Shown here piece after piece: positions 5,891 through 12,684 of a stretch of 12,684 nt of DNA. The stretch is from NCBI GenBank assembly GCA_009903855.1, contig WYEK01000023.1, positions 1 through 12,684 of the forward strand, given 5' to 3'. The stretch is from Thermocrinis sp. GTDB taxonomy: Bacteria > Aquificota > Aquificia > Aquificales > Aquificaceae. The notes under the pieces were generated by a model. It did no database searches and was not told the DNA's origin. It worked only from the letters and a program-made list of their open reading frames with translations. Position 1 is the stretch's first letter. Each line of letters starts with the position of its first letter. The position numbers and the translations under genes are program-made.

Positions 5891-7214
5891 GAAGGCTTTG
5901 TATGAGATTAGTTAATAGCTTCTTTGCATTCTGGACATTCTTTAGTTCGCTTTTTAAGGCATTCCTCTTATATTCATTGTTTTCCTTCTCTACAAGCTTC
6001 GTAAGTTCCTTTTCCCTCTCTTCATACCTCTTTAGGGCGAACTCTAAATATACTTTGTCTTTTAGCAGTCTTTCATAATTCTCAGGCATGTCCTCTTTAA
6101 ATCCTAAAGCACTCCTTCCTATCGCATAAGCACCCGCTATGTCCTTGTCTATGTTCAACTGTGGTGCATACTTTAGCATGCCTATAACTGAGGTGTAAGC
6201 AGGATTGACTTCTACTACTTCCACTCCCTTTAATCTTGCTACCCTTTTTAGCTTTTGCAAGAACTTTTTGGCGTTCCAGTTATGAAGTCTTTTTCTTAAC
6301 TCAGCTTTCCCATCTCCACGCATTCCTTTTTTGAGTTTCTTTAGGTTCTCTATGGCTATGGCTTTGTTTCTCTGAATGGCTAAATCCAGTAGCTGATGGG
6401 CTAATATCCACTCTTGGTGGTCTTTGCTGTTTTGGGAAAGTCCCAAAAGATTATGAAGGCTAATAGTCTGATAGCTTAGTAGTTCTCCAGTTTTTGAGAC
6501 TTCCGCTATGGCTAAGTGTATGGGTGATGCATTTGTGTCTATGGCTATTACTCCACTTTCTTTGGTGTATTTCACTTCAGGCGCTGGGATTTCAAAGGAT
6601 ACACTTCCATAAACTTCTCTATATCTTAGTTTTAACTCCACTGTGTAAGGAAAGTAGCTTTTTGTTTGCCAGCTTTCTAAAAGCATAGCCATAAAAGTGA
6701 GCCACTTGTCTTTGCCGTTGCTGGGTTCTCTTAACACCCTTGCGTAAATAAATTCTCTGTTTCCTGTGGTAATTCTAAGGCAAAGCTGTCCGTTTATGTC
6801 CTCAAATCTCATTAGTCTGTTTCCTTTGTCTGCCTTTGACCCGATGCTTATAAGTGTTCCTTGTCTTAGTTCTCTCCACTGCTTTTTAAGTTTTTCTCTT
6901 GCCTTTCCTGAAAGATGATTTTTGCAAAGCTTTTCAAAAAGTCTTTTGCCTCCAAATACCACTGGTTTATCGGTAGTATACTGCTTAGCCTTGTATATGG
7001 CTGAATCAATGTATTTTGTCGGCAGGTCAGGAAATAGCTGTCTTAGTCTTTGGTATATTTTGGCATGTGGGTTCTTTGTTTCTTCTTTTTCCAACTCTTT
7101 TAGCATATTGTATGCCACACGGATGGCGGAGGATTGCTTACGCATAAGCTTTATGAGTTTTTGTTTGTCTTCCCTTTTCAGCTCAAGCTTGAACTGAAGG
7201 CTGACAAACATCAA
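5655..7214 (-). CDS. TnpB-related RuvC nuclease, IS200/IS605 accessory type, lacking the zinc ribbon
   Basis: TnpB proteins are RNA-guided DNA nucleases carried by transposons and are ancestors of Cas12. The 519-residue product has an N-terminal helical part and a C-terminal RuvC fold with all three acidic sites: Asp226 in VIAIDTNAS, Glu289 in AIAIENLKKL, and Asp358 in NIDKDIAGAYAIGR. NPAYTSVIG (338-345) is the usual TnpB block before site III, but the four-cysteine ribbon that normally follows is absent; about 10 residues stand in its place. After site III come a charged, probably coiled-coil stretch (375-435) and a tail of about 75 residues over the hairpin-rich DNA. This resembles the group annotated as 'IS200/IS605 accessory TnpB-related protein', which is little characterised. 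The start may be TTG at 7214 or ATG at 7211. No ribosome-binding site is visible, but an excellent promoter ends at the start. Confidence 0.85.
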   Translation of the reverse strand: MMFVSLQFKLELKREDKQKLIKLMRKQSSAIRVAYNMLKELEKEETKNPHAKIYQRLRQLFPDLPTKYIDSAIYKAKQYTTDKPVVFGGKRLFEKLCKNHLSGKAREKLKKQWRELRQGTLISIGSKADKGNRLMRFEDINGQLCLRITTGNREFIYARVLREPSNGKDKWLTFMAMLLESWQTKSYFPYTVELKLRYREVYGSVSFEIPAPEVKYTKESGVIAIDTNASPIHLAIAEVSKTGELLSYQTISLHNLLGLSQNSKDHQEWILAHQLLDLAIQRNKAIAIENLKKLKKGMRGDGKAELRKRLHNWNAKKFLQKLKRVARLKGVEVVEVNPAYTSVIGMLKYAPQLNIDKDIAGAYAIGRSALGFKEDMPENYERLLKDKVYLEFALKRYEEREKELTKLVEKENNEYKRNALKSELKNVQNAKKLLTNLIQSLQSEPSSCEGANGRNPEQGRVAKTTLQSAWQVLKVALLFPILGKVLPRDLSPLKPVLVEGAWDRVRSRLVPLEVGGASQ

Positions 7215-7220
7215 GCTTAG

Positions 7221-7249
7221 ATTTTAGCTTTAAAACCCTTGTGTGTCAA
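7221..7249 (-). promoter_or_regulatory. Near-consensus sigma-70 promoter of the TnpB-related gene
   Basis: On the minus strand TTGACA (7249-7244) is followed after exactly 17 bp by TAAAAT (7226-7221). Initiation would fall at about 7214, on the start codon itself (TTG 7214 or ATG 7211), so the mRNA is probably leaderless; no Shine-Dalgarno sequence is present. The -35 box lies within the bulged hairpin at 7233-7256. Confidence 0.65.
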
Positions 7250-7256
7250 TGGGTTT
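7233..7256 (-). repeat. Subterminal bulged hairpin at the tnpB 5' end of the element
   Basis: Plus strand: AAACCC (7233-7238) pairs with GGGTTT (7251-7256). Inside, TTG (7239-7241) pairs with CAA (7247-7249), leaving a single bulged T at 7250 and a TGTGT loop. Imperfect subterminal hairpins with an unpaired base are the sites recognised by Y1 transposases in IS200/IS605 elements; recognition here is inferred. Confidence 0.5.
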
Positions 7257-7637
7257 GTATTTTTAGAACAGCCTCTGCTTGACATTGACTACTTCAAAAA
7301 GCTCAACGATGAGCTTGGGCACTTGGCGGGGGACCTTGCCTTGCGCAAAGTAGCAAAAGTCATAAAGAAAGGCACAAGAAAGAGTGATGTAGCCATAAGG
7401 TGGGGCGGTGAGGAATTTTTACTACTTTTGCCCTTTACCACGGATCCTCTTCCCATTGGTGAAAAGATAAGAAGGCTAATAAATGCCATAAGCATAGACG
7501 GATATGGTTCCCTGAGTGTTTCCGTTGGTGCCACCACCTACCGGGAGGGCGACACCATAGACAGTATGATCCAAAGGGCGGACAGCGCCCTCTATTCTGC
7601 GAAAAGGAAAGGTAAAAACAGAGTTGAAGTAGCTTGA
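7239..7637 (+). pseudogene. 5'-truncated GGDEF diguanylate cyclase remnant
   Basis: Diguanylate cyclases make the second messenger cyclic di-GMP from GTP. The reading frame keeps most of the catalytic domain: LLDIDYFKKLNDELGHLAGD with the first metal Asp, the product-inhibition site RKSD five residues before the active-site motif GGEEF (in RWGGEEFLLLLP), and the closing block ADSALYSAKRKGKNRVEVA. Missing are the start of the GGDEF fold (the usual DxLTGLxNRR helix) and any sensor domain. Native coding resumes at 7276, directly after the inverted repeat; upstream codons back to TTG 7239 lie in the element (residues 1-12, CVNGFVFLEQP region) and are an accident of the junction. The 5' half is not on the other side of the element, so it was deleted. 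Probably non-functional, although the active-site residues are intact. Confidence 0.75.
7260..7275 (-). repeat. Terminal inverted repeat, tnpB 5' side
   Basis: Reads TTTTTAGAACAGCCTC on the plus strand, the reverse complement of the 5635-5650 repeat except at one base. Coding sequence of the GGDEF remnant resumes directly after it (CTG CTT GAC ATT GAC). Confidence 0.8.
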
Positions 7638-7664
7638 AAAGTATAAGGGTAAGGCTATTTTAAT
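7634..7664 (+). promoter_or_regulatory. Possible ftsH promoter
   Basis: TTGAAA at 7634-7639 (5/6 of consensus) is followed by TATTTT at 7656-7661 (16-bp spacer) or TTTAAT at 7659-7664 (19-bp spacer). Either would start transcription at about 7668-7671, on the ftsH ATG at 7670. No well-placed Shine-Dalgarno sequence is seen. Spacing is not ideal for either choice. Confidence 0.4.
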
Positions 7665-7669
7665 CTTTT

Positions 7670-9544
7670 ATGCAGTGGATGAAAAATATTTTCATATGGA
7701 TCCTTATCATTGGCTTTATGATTCTTGCTTTTAATGTGTTTAGCGGTTCAGAGAGAGACGTGGGCGTAAGGACCCCAATAAACACCGTCCTTGAACTGGC
7801 AAAGGAAGGCAAGCTAAAGGAGGTCAAAATAAAGGATAACATCCTTGTGGGCATAACCACTGATGGACAAAAGATAGAAACGGGTTTGCCACCGGGAACA
7901 GACATAGTTAGCCAGCTCATAGAAAAAGGCGTTAGGGTAGAGGTGGCGGTTCAGGAGCACGGCGGATGGTGGCTAACCTTTTTAGTCTCTTGGCTACCCA
8001 TACTGCTCTTTATCGGCATATGGATCTATATGATGAGGCAAGTTAGCGGTGGAGGTGGAGGTGGCGCAAGGGGTGCCTTCAGCTTTGGCAAAAGCAGGGC
8101 AAAGGTCTATATTGACGAAAAGCCAAAGGTAACCCTTAACGATGTGGCGGGGATGGACGAGGTAAAGGAAGAAGTAAAAGAGATAATAGAGTATCTGAAA
8201 GACCCCATAAGGTTTCAAAGGCTGGGTGGAAGACCTCCAAAGGGCGTCCTGCTCTATGGTGAGCCGGGGGTGGGAAAGACCCTTCTGGCTAAAGCAATAG
8301 CCGGAGAAGCCCACGTGCCCTTTATATCGGTCTCCGGGTCGGACTTTGTGGAAATGTTTGTGGGTGTTGGTGCGGCAAGGGTGCGGGATCTTTTTGAGAC
8401 CGCCAAAAAACACGCTCCCTGCATCATCTTCATAGACGAAATAGACGCAGTTGGAAGGTCAAGGGGTGCCTTCAACTTGGGAGGAGGGCACGACGAAAGA
8501 GAGCAAACCTTAAATCAGCTTTTGGTGGAAATGGACGGCTTTGACACCTCCGAGGGCATAATAGTCATCGCCGCCACCAACAGACCGGATATCCTGGACC
8601 CAGCTCTGCTCAGACCCGGAAGGTTTGACAGGCAGATCTTTATTCCAAAACCCGATGTTCGTGGAAGGTACGAAATACTTAAGGTGCATGCTAGAAACAA
8701 AAAGCTTGCACCCAACGTAGATTTGGAGATTGTGGCAAGGGCAACGCCCGGTTTTACCGGCGCAGATCTTGAGAACATCCTCAACGAGGCAGCACTTCTA
8801 GCCGCAAGGAAGGGGAAAGAATACATAGAGATGGAAGACATAGAAGAAGCCATAGACCGGGTTACCATGGGCTTGGAGCGTAAGGGTATGGTCATATCTC
8901 CCAAGGAAAAGGAGAAGATAGCCTACCACGAGGCGGGGCACGCCATAATGAGCCTGATGGTGCCGGGCTCCGATGCCCTCCATAAGGTTTCCATCATACC
9001 AAGGGGTATGGCTTTGGGTGTTACCCAACAACTACCCATTGACGACAAGCATATGTACGACAGGCAGGATCTCATGGGAAGGCTTATAGTCCTCTTTGGC
9101 GGACGGGCAGCGGAAGAAGTTTTTTATGGTAAAGAGGGTATAACCACCGGTGCGGAGAACGACCTACAAAGGGCAACGGAGCTTGCCTACAGAATGGTTT
9201 CCATGTGGGGAATGAGCGAGAAGGTGGGTCCCGTGGCGGTAAGACGTGTGGTCAACCCCTTTTTGGGTGGCATGACCACCTCCATAGACATAAGCGAGGA
9301 AATGAGAAGGGGTATAGACGAAGAGGTCAAAAGGATCTTGACGGAAGCTTACGAGACTGCCAAGGCAATCGTAGAAACCTATAAAGAGCCCTTGAGGGCT
9401 GTGGTTAAAAGGCTCCTTGAGAAGGAGACAATTTCCTGCGAGGAGTTTGTGGAAGTGATGAAGCTCTACGGCGTTGAAGTAAAGAACGAATGCAAGAAGG
9501 AAGAGTTTAAGAAAGAACCCACCAAAGAGGAGGTCAAAGTTTAA
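7670..9544 (+). CDS. ftsH: ATP-dependent zinc metalloprotease FtsH
   Basis: FtsH is the membrane-anchored AAA+ protease that extracts and degrades damaged or short-lived membrane and cytoplasmic proteins as a hexamer. The 624-residue product has the standard layout. There are two membrane segments (about 7-24 and 101-123) around a short periplasmic domain, then a poly-Gly linker (GGGGGGARG). The AAA+ domain has Walker A GEPGVGKT (197-204), Walker B IIFIDEID (Asp256, Glu257) and second-region-of-homology TNRPDILDPALLRPGRFDR. The zinc protease domain has HEAGH (420-424) and the third ligand Asp498 in TGAENDLQRAT. The C-terminal tail is highly charged. All catalytic residues are present. The ATG at 7670 is chosen to keep the first membrane helix; Met4 is a possible alternative. 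leuC begins 21 bp after the stop, so an operon is likely. Confidence 0.97.
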   Translation: MQWMKNIFIWILIIGFMILAFNVFSGSERDVGVRTPINTVLELAKEGKLKEVKIKDNILVGITTDGQKIETGLPPGTDIVSQLIEKGVRVEVAVQEHGGWWLTFLVSWLPILLFIGIWIYMMRQVSGGGGGGARGAFSFGKSRAKVYIDEKPKVTLNDVAGMDEVKEEVKEIIEYLKDPIRFQRLGGRPPKGVLLYGEPGVGKTLLAKAIAGEAHVPFISVSGSDFVEMFVGVGAARVRDLFETAKKHAPCIIFIDEIDAVGRSRGAFNLGGGHDEREQTLNQLLVEMDGFDTSEGIIVIAATNRPDILDPALLRPGRFDRQIFIPKPDVRGRYEILKVHARNKKLAPNVDLEIVARATPGFTGADLENILNEAALLAARKGKEYIEMEDIEEAIDRVTMGLERKGMVISPKEKEKIAYHEAGHAIMSLMVPGSDALHKVSIIPRGMALGVTQQLPIDDKHMYDRQDLMGRLIVLFGGRAAEEVFYGKEGITTGAENDLQRATELAYRMVSMWGMSEKVGPVAVRRVVNPFLGGMTTSIDISEEMRRGIDEEVKRILTEAYETAKAIVETYKEPLRAVVKRLLEKETISCEEFVEVMKLYGVEVKNECKKEEFKKEPTKEEVKV

Positions 9545-9565
9545 AATTAAAAAGGAGGTAGAAAG

Positions 9566-10855
9566 ATGGGAATGACAATAACCGAGAAGATAATCGCAGA
9601 CCATGCCGGCAAGAAGGAAGTAAAGCCGGGGGATTTAGCAACCGTAAAGATAGACCTGGCAATGGCGAACGATGTAACAGCACCGTTAGCTATAAAGATC
9701 CTTGAAAAATACCACATAGACAAGGTTTTCGACCCAGAAAAGATCGCCTTGGTCCTTTCCCACTTTGTGCCCGCCAAGGATATAAAGTCTGCCGAGCAGG
9801 CAAAGATGGTCAGAGACTTCGCTAAAAAGCACAATATAAGGTGGTTCTTCCAAGAGGGAGAGGGCATAGAACATACGATCCTACCAGAAGAAGGCATAGT
9901 GGTTCCCGGAGACCTGGTAGTGGGTGCGGACTCTCATACATGCACCTACGGTGCCCTTGGAGCCTTCTCCACCGGTATGGGCTCCACCGACATAGCCTAT
10001 GCCATGGCGACGGGGGAAACCTGGCTGAGGGTTCCCCACTCCATGAAGTTCATCTTCTACGGAAAACCTTCTCCATGGGTAATGGGCAAAGACCTAATTT
10101 TGCATACCATAGGGCAGATAGGCGTGGATGGAGCCCTCTACAAAGCTATGGAGTTTGAAGGGGAAGCTATAAGACATCTTTCTATGGATCAGCGCTTTAC
10201 CATCACCAACATGGCAGTGGAGGCGGGTGCAAAGAATGGCATAATTGCACCCGATGAAAAGACTATAGAGTATGTATCCCAGAGGGCAAAAAAACCTTGG
10301 AAGGTCTATCATAGCGACCCGGATGCAGAATATTCCGAAATTTACGAGTGGGATGCGGGCAAGTTGGAGCCTTTGGTAGCATGGCCCTATCTACCCTCCA
10401 ATGTTCATCCAGTGAGCGCATCCACCCACATAACCATAGACCAAGCTTTCATAGGCTCCTGCACCAACGGAAGGATAGAGGACCTTCGGATCGCCGCAAA
10501 AATACTAAAAGGAAGAAAGGTGCATCCCTATGTGAGGTGTATAGTGATACCAGCTTCCAAGAAGGTTTATACGCAAGCGCTGAAAGAAGGTCTTATTGAC
10601 ATATTCTTGGAGGCTGGGTGCGTGGTTTCTGTCTCCACCTGCGGTCCGTGTCTTGGGGGTCATATGGGCATTCTGGCGGAAGGGGAAAGGTGCATATCCA
10701 CCTCCAACAGGAACTTTCCTGGAAGGATGGGACATCCAAAGAGCGAAGCCTACTTGGCAAACCCTGCGGTGGTTGCTGCGAGCGCGGTGTTAGGTAGAAT
10801 TGCCCATCCCGAGGAAGTTGTGAGCCTAAAGGAGGTGGAGGAAGCCTTAGTATGA
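9566..10855 (+). CDS. leuC: 3-isopropylmalate dehydratase large subunit
   Basis: LeuC with LeuD isomerises 2-isopropylmalate to 3-isopropylmalate in leucine biosynthesis, using a 4Fe-4S cluster. The product has 429 residues, the shorter archaeal/Aquifex-type form. Cluster ligands are Cys299 in IGSCTNGR and Cys359 and Cys362 in STCGPCLGG. Other aconitase-family blocks are present: VVGADSHTCTYGALGAFSTGMGSTD near 120-145, and NRNFPGRMGHPKSEAYLANPAVVAASAVLG near the end. AAGGAGGT at 9550-9557 fixes the start. No leuD is in the window, so the small subunit must be encoded elsewhere. A homoaconitase or methylcitrate-type activity cannot be excluded in this family, but the DSHTCTYGALG and GRMGHP blocks fit LeuC. 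The stop overlaps the moeA start (ATGA), so translation is coupled. Confidence 0.9.
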   Translation: MGMTITEKIIADHAGKKEVKPGDLATVKIDLAMANDVTAPLAIKILEKYHIDKVFDPEKIALVLSHFVPAKDIKSAEQAKMVRDFAKKHNIRWFFQEGEGIEHTILPEEGIVVPGDLVVGADSHTCTYGALGAFSTGMGSTDIAYAMATGETWLRVPHSMKFIFYGKPSPWVMGKDLILHTIGQIGVDGALYKAMEFEGEAIRHLSMDQRFTITNMAVEAGAKNGIIAPDEKTIEYVSQRAKKPWKVYHSDPDAEYSEIYEWDAGKLEPLVAWPYLPSNVHPVSASTHITIDQAFIGSCTNGRIEDLRIAAKILKGRKVHPYVRCIVIPASKKVYTQALKEGLIDIFLEAGCVVSVSTCGPCLGGHMGILAEGERCISTSNRNFPGRMGHPKSEAYLANPAVVAASAVLGRIAHPEEVVSLKEVEEALV

Positions 10856-12054
10856 TGCCCTATGAAGAAGCCCTAAGTATAGTTCTCTCCCATTGTCCCA
10901 CCCTTCCCACCGAAAGGGTTTATCTTTTGGACGCCTTGGGTAGGGTTCTGGCAGAGGATGTGATATCAGAAGAAGATAGACCCTCCTTTGATAACTCCGC
11001 CATGGATGGATACGCAGTCCAATGGGAGGATATCAAAGATGCACCGGTGGAGCTTTCGGTGGTGGGGGAGATACCCGCAGGCGCAGAGGAGACTTTTGAA
11101 CTTCCAAAGGGCTGTGCAGTTAAGATCTTTACAGGGGCGCCTATCCCAAAGGGTGCCACTGCGGTGGTGCCAGTAGAATACACGGAGGCAAAAAATGGAA
11201 AGGTTTTAATAAAGGAAGCCTTCAAAGAAGGAGCAAACATAAGAAGAAAGGGCGAGGAACTAAAGGCTGGAGAGGTAGTCTTACAGAAGGGAACTATCTT
11301 ACGGCATTACGAGATAGGCCTTTTGGCTTCTTTAAACAAGGTTCAGGTGGAGGTATCAAGAAGGCCAAGGGTTGCAGTACTGTCCACCGGAGATGAGATA
11401 AAGGACTTGGGAGAACCCATCACAAAACCCTCCCAGATAAGAACGTCCAACGGTTACACCCTTATGGCGGGTATTTCCCTTGCAGGGGGAGAACCCCATT
11501 ATCTTGGTATAGTTCCCGATGAGCCAGATAGACTGAAAAAAGTCCTTTCTCAGCTTGAAGACTACGACGTTTTTATAACCACCGGTGGTGTGTCTATGGG
11601 AGATAGGGACTACATAAAAACCCTCGTGGAAGAGGTGGGTGTAAAGGTGCACTTTCATAAAGTCCGAATAAAGCCTGCCAAGCCCATACTTTTTGGCACT
11701 TACAAAGAGGGCAAGGGGCTCTTCTTTGGTATTCCGGGAAATCCTGTCTCCTGTGCTATGGCTTTTGACCTCATAGTAAAGCCCTCCCTCTTGAAGATGC
11801 AGTCCGCCAAGGATTATATGCCCAAAACTCTTTGGGCAAAGCTCAAAAGGGACTTTTCCCGAAAGGATCCAGAAAGAAGAGAGTTTGTTAGGGCGGTCCT
11901 TAGCCTTGAGGAACAGCAGCTTGTCTGCGATTTTTCCCCAAAGCTCCAGTCCCATATGCTCACATCCTACGTCGGTGCGAACTGCTACATGGTAGTTAGG
12001 GAGGGTGTTAAAGAGCTCAAGGGGGGAGAATTGGTAGAAGTAGTACTCTTCTGA
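10852..12054 (+). CDS. moeA: Molybdopterin molybdenumtransferase
   Basis: MoeA inserts molybdate into adenylated molybdopterin, the last step of basic molybdenum cofactor synthesis; tungsten homologues exist in thermophiles. The 400-residue length is normal. Motifs in order are DNSAMDGYAV (47-56), STGDEI (178-183, with the catalytic-site Asp181), TTGGVSMGDRDY (from 243), and KPILFGTYKEGKGLFFGIPGNPVS (about 280-303). The C-terminal beta domain runs to the end. The ATG overlaps the leuC stop, and GGAGG at 10837-10841 is well spaced. No other molybdenum cofactor genes or molybdoenzymes are in view. In an Aquificales-type organism the users would be enzymes such as nitrate reductase or formate dehydrogenase, which is inference. 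Confidence 0.95.
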   Translation: MMPYEEALSIVLSHCPTLPTERVYLLDALGRVLAEDVISEEDRPSFDNSAMDGYAVQWEDIKDAPVELSVVGEIPAGAEETFELPKGCAVKIFTGAPIPKGATAVVPVEYTEAKNGKVLIKEAFKEGANIRRKGEELKAGEVVLQKGTILRHYEIGLLASLNKVQVEVSRRPRVAVLSTGDEIKDLGEPITKPSQIRTSNGYTLMAGISLAGGEPHYLGIVPDEPDRLKKVLSQLEDYDVFITTGGVSMGDRDYIKTLVEEVGVKVHFHKVRIKPAKPILFGTYKEGKGLFFGIPGNPVSCAMAFDLIVKPSLLKMQSAKDYMPKTLWAKLKRDFSRKDPERREFVRAVLSLEEQQLVCDFSPKLQSHMLTSYVGANCYMVVREGVKELKGGELVEVVLF

Positions 12055-12060
12055 TAAAAT
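12031..12060 (+). promoter_or_regulatory. Possible cysS promoter (leaderless start)
   Basis: TTGGTA (12031-12036) and TAAAAT (12055-12060), spaced 18 bp, lie over the end of moeA. Initiation would fall at about 12067, two bases from the cysS ATG at 12069, where no Shine-Dalgarno sequence is seen. Confidence 0.4.
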
Positions 12061-12068
12061 TTTTACCG

Positions 12069-12684
12069 ATGGGTTTGAAAATATACAACACCCTTAGCGG
12101 AAAGCTTGAGGAGTTTGTGCCCATAAATCCTCCGGAAGTGAAAATATACGTCTGCGGTGTGACGGTCTACGATGACTCCCATGTGGGACATGGCAGGAGC
12201 CTCATCGTTTTTGATGTCTTTAGGAGATACCTTGAACACTTGGGATACAAGGTAAAGTTTGTTAGAAACTTCACCGATGTGGATGACAAGATCATAAACA
12301 GGGCAAAGAGTGAATGCGTACCTTTTATGACCATAGCCAACAGATATATAGCCAGCTACTACGAGGATATGGAAGTTATAGGTGTAAGGCCAGCGGATGT
12401 GGAGCCCCGCGTCAGCGAACACATCCCAGAGATCATAGGGGTTATATCCAAGCTTATTGAGAAGGGCTATGCCTACGAATCGGGTGGAGATGTGTATTTT
12501 TCCGTGTCCGCTTTTTCAGAGTATGGTAAACTCTCCAAAAGGAACCCAGAGGAGTTGGAAGCGGGCGCAAGAGTGGAGCCTTCCGAGAAGAAAAGAAACC
12601 CATTAGACTTTGCCCTGTGGAAGTCTGCCAAGGCTGGAGAACCTGCGTGGGATTCTCCGTGGGGTCCCGGAAGACCAGGGTGGC
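12069..12684 (+). CDS. cysS: Cysteinyl-tRNA synthetase (3' part outside window)
   Basis: CysS charges tRNA-Cys with cysteine using ATP. The first 205 residues are present. They show the class I opening KIYNTLSGKLEEF, the zinc-ligand cysteine and nucleotide motif VKIYVCGVTVYDDSHVGHGRS (Cys29; HVGH at 38-41 is the HIGH motif), FVRNFTDVDDKII, and KRNPLDFALWKSAKAGEPAWDSPWGPGRPGW, a block strongly conserved in CysS just before the second half of the catalytic domain. The KMSKS motif and anticodon-binding domain lie beyond the right edge. The start at 12069 is the usual family start. It follows moeA by 14 bp but lacks a ribosome-binding site, so a leaderless mRNA from its own promoter is possible. 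Confidence 0.95.
   Translation, partial: MGLKIYNTLSGKLEEFVPINPPEVKIYVCGVTVYDDSHVGHGRSLIVFDVFRRYLEHLGYKVKFVRNFTDVDDKIINRAKSECVPFMTIANRYIASYYEDMEVIGVRPADVEPRVSEHIPEIIGVISKLIEKGYAYESGGDVYFSVSAFSEYGKLSKRNPEELEAGARVEPSEKKRNPLDFALWKSAKAGEPAWDSPWGPGRPGW

Larger units (their letters stand above)
5635..7275 (-). mobile_element. TnpB-related insertion element bounded by 16-bp inverted repeats
   Basis: The element is 1641 bp. Its ends are GAGGCTGTTTTAAAAA (5635-5650) and the inverted TTTTTAGAACAGCCTC (7260-7275), matching at 15 of 16 positions. It holds one TnpB-related gene and no Y1 or other recognisable transposase. Just inside the right-hand repeat is a bulged hairpin (7233-7256) and inside the left-hand one a small hairpin (5651-5663), as in IS200/IS605 subterminal structures. 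Those families normally lack terminal inverted repeats, so the combination is unusual. Flanking bases show no target-site duplication. To the left the element begins 4 bp after a stop codon; to the right it abuts a truncated GGDEF gene. It could be an element mobilised in trans, or a relic. Confidence 0.75.

Noticed and set aside
5635..7275. CRISPR array or Cas12 locus around the RuvC nuclease
   Set aside because: No direct repeats with regular spacers exist in the element or its flanks; the gene resembles a transposon TnpB-related protein.
5627..7284. Target-site duplication flanking the element
   Set aside because: Bases outside the repeats (GTAGGGTT on the left, TGCTTGAC on the right) do not match at any short length, so none is claimed.
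8041..8075. GGTGGA-type tandem repeat, possible G-rich structure
   Set aside because: It encodes the flexible poly-glycine linker after the second membrane helix of FtsH, which is usual in this family.
11356..11955. 199-codon minus-strand open frame inside moeA
   Set aside because: It is antisense to a fully conserved MoeA and shows no ribosome-binding site or recognisable domain; its length is explained by the codon bias of moeA.

Overview
The window looks like chromosome of a thermophilic, probably autotrophic bacterium of the Aquificales (Hydrogenobacter/Thermocrinis/Aquifex-like). This rests on proteins rich in Glu, Lys and Arg, preference for AGG/AGA and ATA codons, an archaeal-type short LeuC, and a lipoate ligase paired with a DUF116/CO-dehydrogenase-subunit-like protein. 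The genus is an inference; no rRNA is present.

Layout. On the minus strand, positions 1-1264 hold the gene for trigger factor (running off the left edge), preceded by a tRNA-Leu(UAG) gene only 20 bp upstream; both seem to be read from one extended -10 promoter at about 1381-1389. Going right from that promoter is a tightly packed plus-strand operon (1389-5630): two tandem exported SurA/PpiC-like chaperones, phosphatidylglycerophosphatase A, a lipoate-protein ligase A family enzyme, and a DUF116 protein with a C-terminal domain like the CODH/ACS small subunit. The last junction is odd: the DUF116 frame is open upstream through an A8 slippery run inside lplA, without a conventional start codon near its Shine-Dalgarno sequence.

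A mobile element lies at 5635-7275. It has 16-bp terminal inverted repeats (15/16 match), a bulged hairpin near one end, a single TnpB-related gene on the minus strand with RuvC acidic residues but no zinc ribbon, and a cluster of hairpins in the 3' part of the gene that may be an overlapping guide (omega/re) RNA. To its right is the 3' remnant of a GGDEF diguanylate cyclase gene whose 5' part is missing, so the element marks a deletion or rearrangement point.

From 7670 rightwards a second plus-strand cluster encodes FtsH (membrane AAA+ zinc protease), LeuC (leucine biosynthesis), MoeA (molybdenum cofactor) and CysS (cysteinyl-tRNA synthetase, cut by the right edge). The trigger factor, SurA-like proteins and FtsH are all protein-quality-control factors; the other genes are housekeeping.

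Genes inside operons carry strong Shine-Dalgarno sequences. Four genes that start transcription units (the 1389 gene, tnpB, ftsH, cysS) have none, but have a -10-like hexamer 5-8 bp before the start codon, which suggests leaderless mRNAs. The tnpB case is the clearest, with a perfect TTGACA at the ideal 17-bp spacing. I saw no CRISPR array and no complete defence operon; the best candidates for something new are the TnpB-related element and the lplA-DUF116 junction.
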